Of a DNA stretch of 46,591 bases, positions 44,553 through 46,591 are shown piece by piece (within the stretch, counting starts at the first letter, position 1; each line of letters begins with the position of its first letter). Source of the DNA: K189A clade bacterium (lineage in GTDB: Bacteria > Pseudomonadota > Gammaproteobacteria > Pseudomonadales > Azotimanducaceae). A program made the position numbers and the translations under genes. The stretch spans positions 1 through 46,591 of the forward strand of contig CACFGV010000015.1 in assembly GCA_902565895.1 (NCBI GenBank), in the 5' to 3' direction. Below the pieces are notes generated by a model. That model was not told the origin of the DNA. It ran no database searches and saw only the letters and a program-made list of their open reading frames with translations.

Positions 44553-44555
44553 TTT

Positions 44556-46514
44556 TCAGGGGGACAAGCTATAAACCAACAGGTAGTCACCGCGCTTCAT
44601 ATCCAGTTGATCATGCCCCCCTGCTACCACGGCGATGTATTGCTTGCCGTCTATTTGATAGCTCATAGGTGTAGACATGGCCGCTGCGGGCAACTTGGTT
44701 GACCAAATCATCTCGCCTGTTTCTGTTCGAAAAATACGCAACACATGTTCAGCGGCCGCGCCGATGACCACCAATCCAGAACCCGTCATTAAGGCTCCGC
44801 CTAAGTTTGGTACTCCCCAATTCAGATTCGGCACCACCGCCGGGGCCAAATTTTTGATCGACCCTAGTGGCTGTTGCCAAAGTACCTCCCCTGCGGTCAA
44901 ATCTACCGCCACCAACTTGCCCCAAGGCGGCTTGGTGCAGGGTAGACCCATTGGCGAGAGCAAGAATCGTCTTGCCATGTAGTAGGGTGTGCCTTTTTGC
45001 TCGGCTATGCTCCACCCTTTGAGCGCTCCGGATTGCTGTAAGGTTGCGAGCTGATCGCGCGGAATCAATCGCACCAGCGCCGGTGTTTGAATTACATTGG
45101 TCACCGCGATTTGCCTACCCGCATCTACTGCCACACCACCCCAGTTGGATCCACCTGCGTATCCTGGGTTCATCAAAGTGCCCTGCAAACTGGGCGGGGT
45201 GAAAATACCCTCAGAACGCGCGGCTTTAATCTGCTTCTTGCAACTGCGCTTATCAAAAAACGCCACACCAAAAGCATCTTCTGGCGTAATCGCCGACTGA
45301 TCTGCTAAGGTTGGGATAGTGGAAAATGGTTGGGTGGGCGAAGTGACCTCACCGGGCACATCGGTTTGTGGCACAGGTCTTTCTTCAATTGGATAAATAG
45401 CCTCGCCAGTTGCTCGATCAAACGCAAACAACATACCGGTCTTGGTGACCACCACCACCGCCTCATAGGTCTTACCCTGATAAGTAATGGTGGTTAGGGT
45501 AGGTTGTGCTGGAAGGTCGTAGTCCCAGACATCGTGATGCACCAATTGCCGAAACCACACCACCTTGCCGGTCTGGCCATCTAACGCCACCAGGGAATTA
45601 GCGTAGTGGTTATCACCCAATCGCTCGCCACCGTAAAAGTCAGGACTGGGCGACGAGGTGGAAACAAACACTAAGTCGCGCTCGATATCTGCCGACAGAG
45701 GTGCCCAGGCATTCGCTGCACCCGTGTCTTTGTGGCTGTCACCGCGCCAGGAGGTCGTTGCGGGGTCGCTAGCAGACCTCGGCACCGGATCCCACAACCA
45801 CAGCACTGCACCTGTACGCGCATCCAAGGCGCGCACAATACCCTTCTCCAGATTGACGCCGCGATTATCTCCAATGGCCGAGCCGACAATGATCCGGTCC
45901 TTTAGCACCGCCGGTGGCGAGGTAACGCTGTAATCCCCTAGCTCAACAGCGCCGACGCCCTTACTCAAATCTACTCGACCATCAACACCAAAACTGCTGC
46001 AAGGCTCTCCGGTTCGTGCATCCAGTGCGATCAACTCACCAATCAAGGTGCCGAGCAGCACCCGATCTGGGCACTCCGCCGCCTCGCCATGCCACAAACT
46101 TACACCTCGGGAGCTACTCTCCGAGTAGGCGACGTCTTTCGGCAATTCGGCATCATAGCGCCACTTTTCGGCACCGCTTACCGCATCCACGGCAACCACC
46201 CAGTTGGCGCTGGTTGAAACGTAGAGGGTGTTATTCCAAAGCACTGGGTTGGCCTGCATGGAATGGCCCTTACGCCTAAAACCCTGGCCAAGATCTCCGG
46301 TCCGAAAGCGCCAGAGTTCTCTGAGCTCCTTCACGTTCTCGGCATCAATCTGCGTAACCGGGGTGTATTGCTGGCCACCTTTGCCGCCGTATTGAGACCA
46401 TCCTGCCGCCCAACTCGGTTGCGCACACCACACCCATAACAGCATCAGCCCGGATATTAGACCCTGACGCAGACTGACGTGCTGATGAATCCAATGGCTA
46501 ATTTGTGCGGCCAT
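44556..46514 (-). CDS. PQQ-dependent dehydrogenase
   Basis: A 652-residue eight-bladed propeller quinoprotein. A signal peptide (LISGLMLLWVWCAQPSWA) exports it to the periplasm. GWSQYGGKGGQQYTPVTQID and LWRFRTGDLGQG are the usual start of the glucose/quinate-dehydrogenase-like group. Tryptophan-docking repeats such as DARTGAVLWLWDP and DLTAGEVLWQQPLG, and LNWGVPNLGGALMTGSGLV, support the propeller. No cytochrome c domain or membrane helices are attached, so electrons go to a separate carrier. GGAGGTG is well placed before the ATG. It heads the acylase-DsbA-ABM operon. The alcohol or sugar oxidised is unknown. Confidence 0.92.
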   Translation of the reverse strand: MAAQISHWIHQHVSLRQGLISGLMLLWVWCAQPSWAAGWSQYGGKGGQQYTPVTQIDAENVKELRELWRFRTGDLGQGFRRKGHSMQANPVLWNNTLYVSTSANWVVAVDAVSGAEKWRYDAELPKDVAYSESSSRGVSLWHGEAAECPDRVLLGTLIGELIALDARTGEPCSSFGVDGRVDLSKGVGAVELGDYSVTSPPAVLKDRIIVGSAIGDNRGVNLEKGIVRALDARTGAVLWLWDPVPRSASDPATTSWRGDSHKDTGAANAWAPLSADIERDLVFVSTSSPSPDFYGGERLGDNHYANSLVALDGQTGKVVWFRQLVHHDVWDYDLPAQPTLTTITYQGKTYEAVVVVTKTGMLFAFDRATGEAIYPIEERPVPQTDVPGEVTSPTQPFSTIPTLADQSAITPEDAFGVAFFDKRSCKKQIKAARSEGIFTPPSLQGTLMNPGYAGGSNWGGVAVDAGRQIAVTNVIQTPALVRLIPRDQLATLQQSGALKGWSIAEQKGTPYYMARRFLLSPMGLPCTKPPWGKLVAVDLTAGEVLWQQPLGSIKNLAPAVVPNLNWGVPNLGGALMTGSGLVVIGAAAEHVLRIFRTETGEMIWSTKLPAAAMSTPMSYQIDGKQYIAVVAGGHDQLDMKRGDYLLVYSLSP

Positions 46515-46591
46515 AAAACACCTCCGAAATCAAAACAGTACACAAAACATAACCGGGCCTTGGCTTCACGGATCGCCCGTCACGACCAGCG

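Overview
The window looks like a catabolic stretch of a gammaproteobacterial chromosome. It is moderately GC-rich, densely coding, and most likely from an aquatic or marine heterotroph. That placement rests on gene content only (YghU-type glutathione transferase, MadLM, an ExoA-type Xth, a DUF3667-like membrane protein, carotenoid oxygenase, two phytanoyl-CoA-type dioxygenases, PQQ dehydrogenase). No rRNA, tRNA, CRISPR array, prophage or intact insertion sequence was recognised. About 46 protein-coding genes are supported.

Layout. 1-1313: 3' end of a VOC/glyoxalase-like gene and a nitroreductase. 1310-5488 (minus): ACS-type MFS, Spinster-like MFS and a class III CoA-transferase. 5679-7511: Baeyer-Villiger-type flavin monooxygenase, convergent with an alpha/beta-hydrolase that has an extra C-terminal domain. 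8795-13000: a small ABM monooxygenase, then a tightly overlapping minus-strand operon (PhyH dioxygenase, amidohydrolase, PhyH dioxygenase, MadL, MadM). 13155-17447: enoyl-CoA hydratase, a coiled-coil membrane protein, and an operon of GMC oxidoreductase, gluconate-dehydrogenase-subunit-3-like protein and a crotonase. 17547-20583: GST, beta-alanine:pyruvate-type aminotransferase and a lipoprotein of the predicted-methyltransferase family. 20669-22415: molybdate transporter modB-modC with no modA, modC being split by a frameshift at a run of nine G. 22425-26302 (minus): carotenoid oxygenase, exonuclease III, zinc metallopeptidase, HpcH/HpaI aldolase. 26409-27444: a DUF6966-like small protein and an XRE regulator behind a good inverted repeat.

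27552-34482 is a long minus-strand run: secreted protein of unknown function, Eis-like acetyltransferase, two overlapping CoA-transferase-family genes, a serine beta-lactamase-like hydrolase and an esterase. 34628-39506 holds a NIPSNAP protein, thiolase, NMO-type flavoprotein, PLP-dependent dehydratase and YghU-like GST. 39503-40563 holds a small membrane protein head to head with a DUF3667-like gene that has no visible start codon. 40580-46514 (minus) is a PQQ dehydrogenase, penicillin-acylase-family lipoprotein, double DsbA/HCCA-isomerase-like protein and ABM protein.

The genes fit uptake and oxidation of complex carbon compounds. Periplasmic PQQ dehydrogenase and acylase could work outside the cytoplasm. 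MFS and MadLM carriers import acids. BVMO, GMC, PhyH and ABM enzymes oxidise, and esterases, the amidohydrolase and the aldolase cleave. CoA-transferases, crotonases and thiolase finish by beta-oxidation-like steps. The actual substrates cannot be read from the sequence. The most unusual items are the dioxygenase/amidohydrolase/MadLM operon, the modC frameshift at G9, the CoA-transferase pair in which one partner seems to lack the catalytic Asp, the duplicated DsbA-like enzyme coupled to an acylase, and the head-to-head truncation near 39.7 kb.
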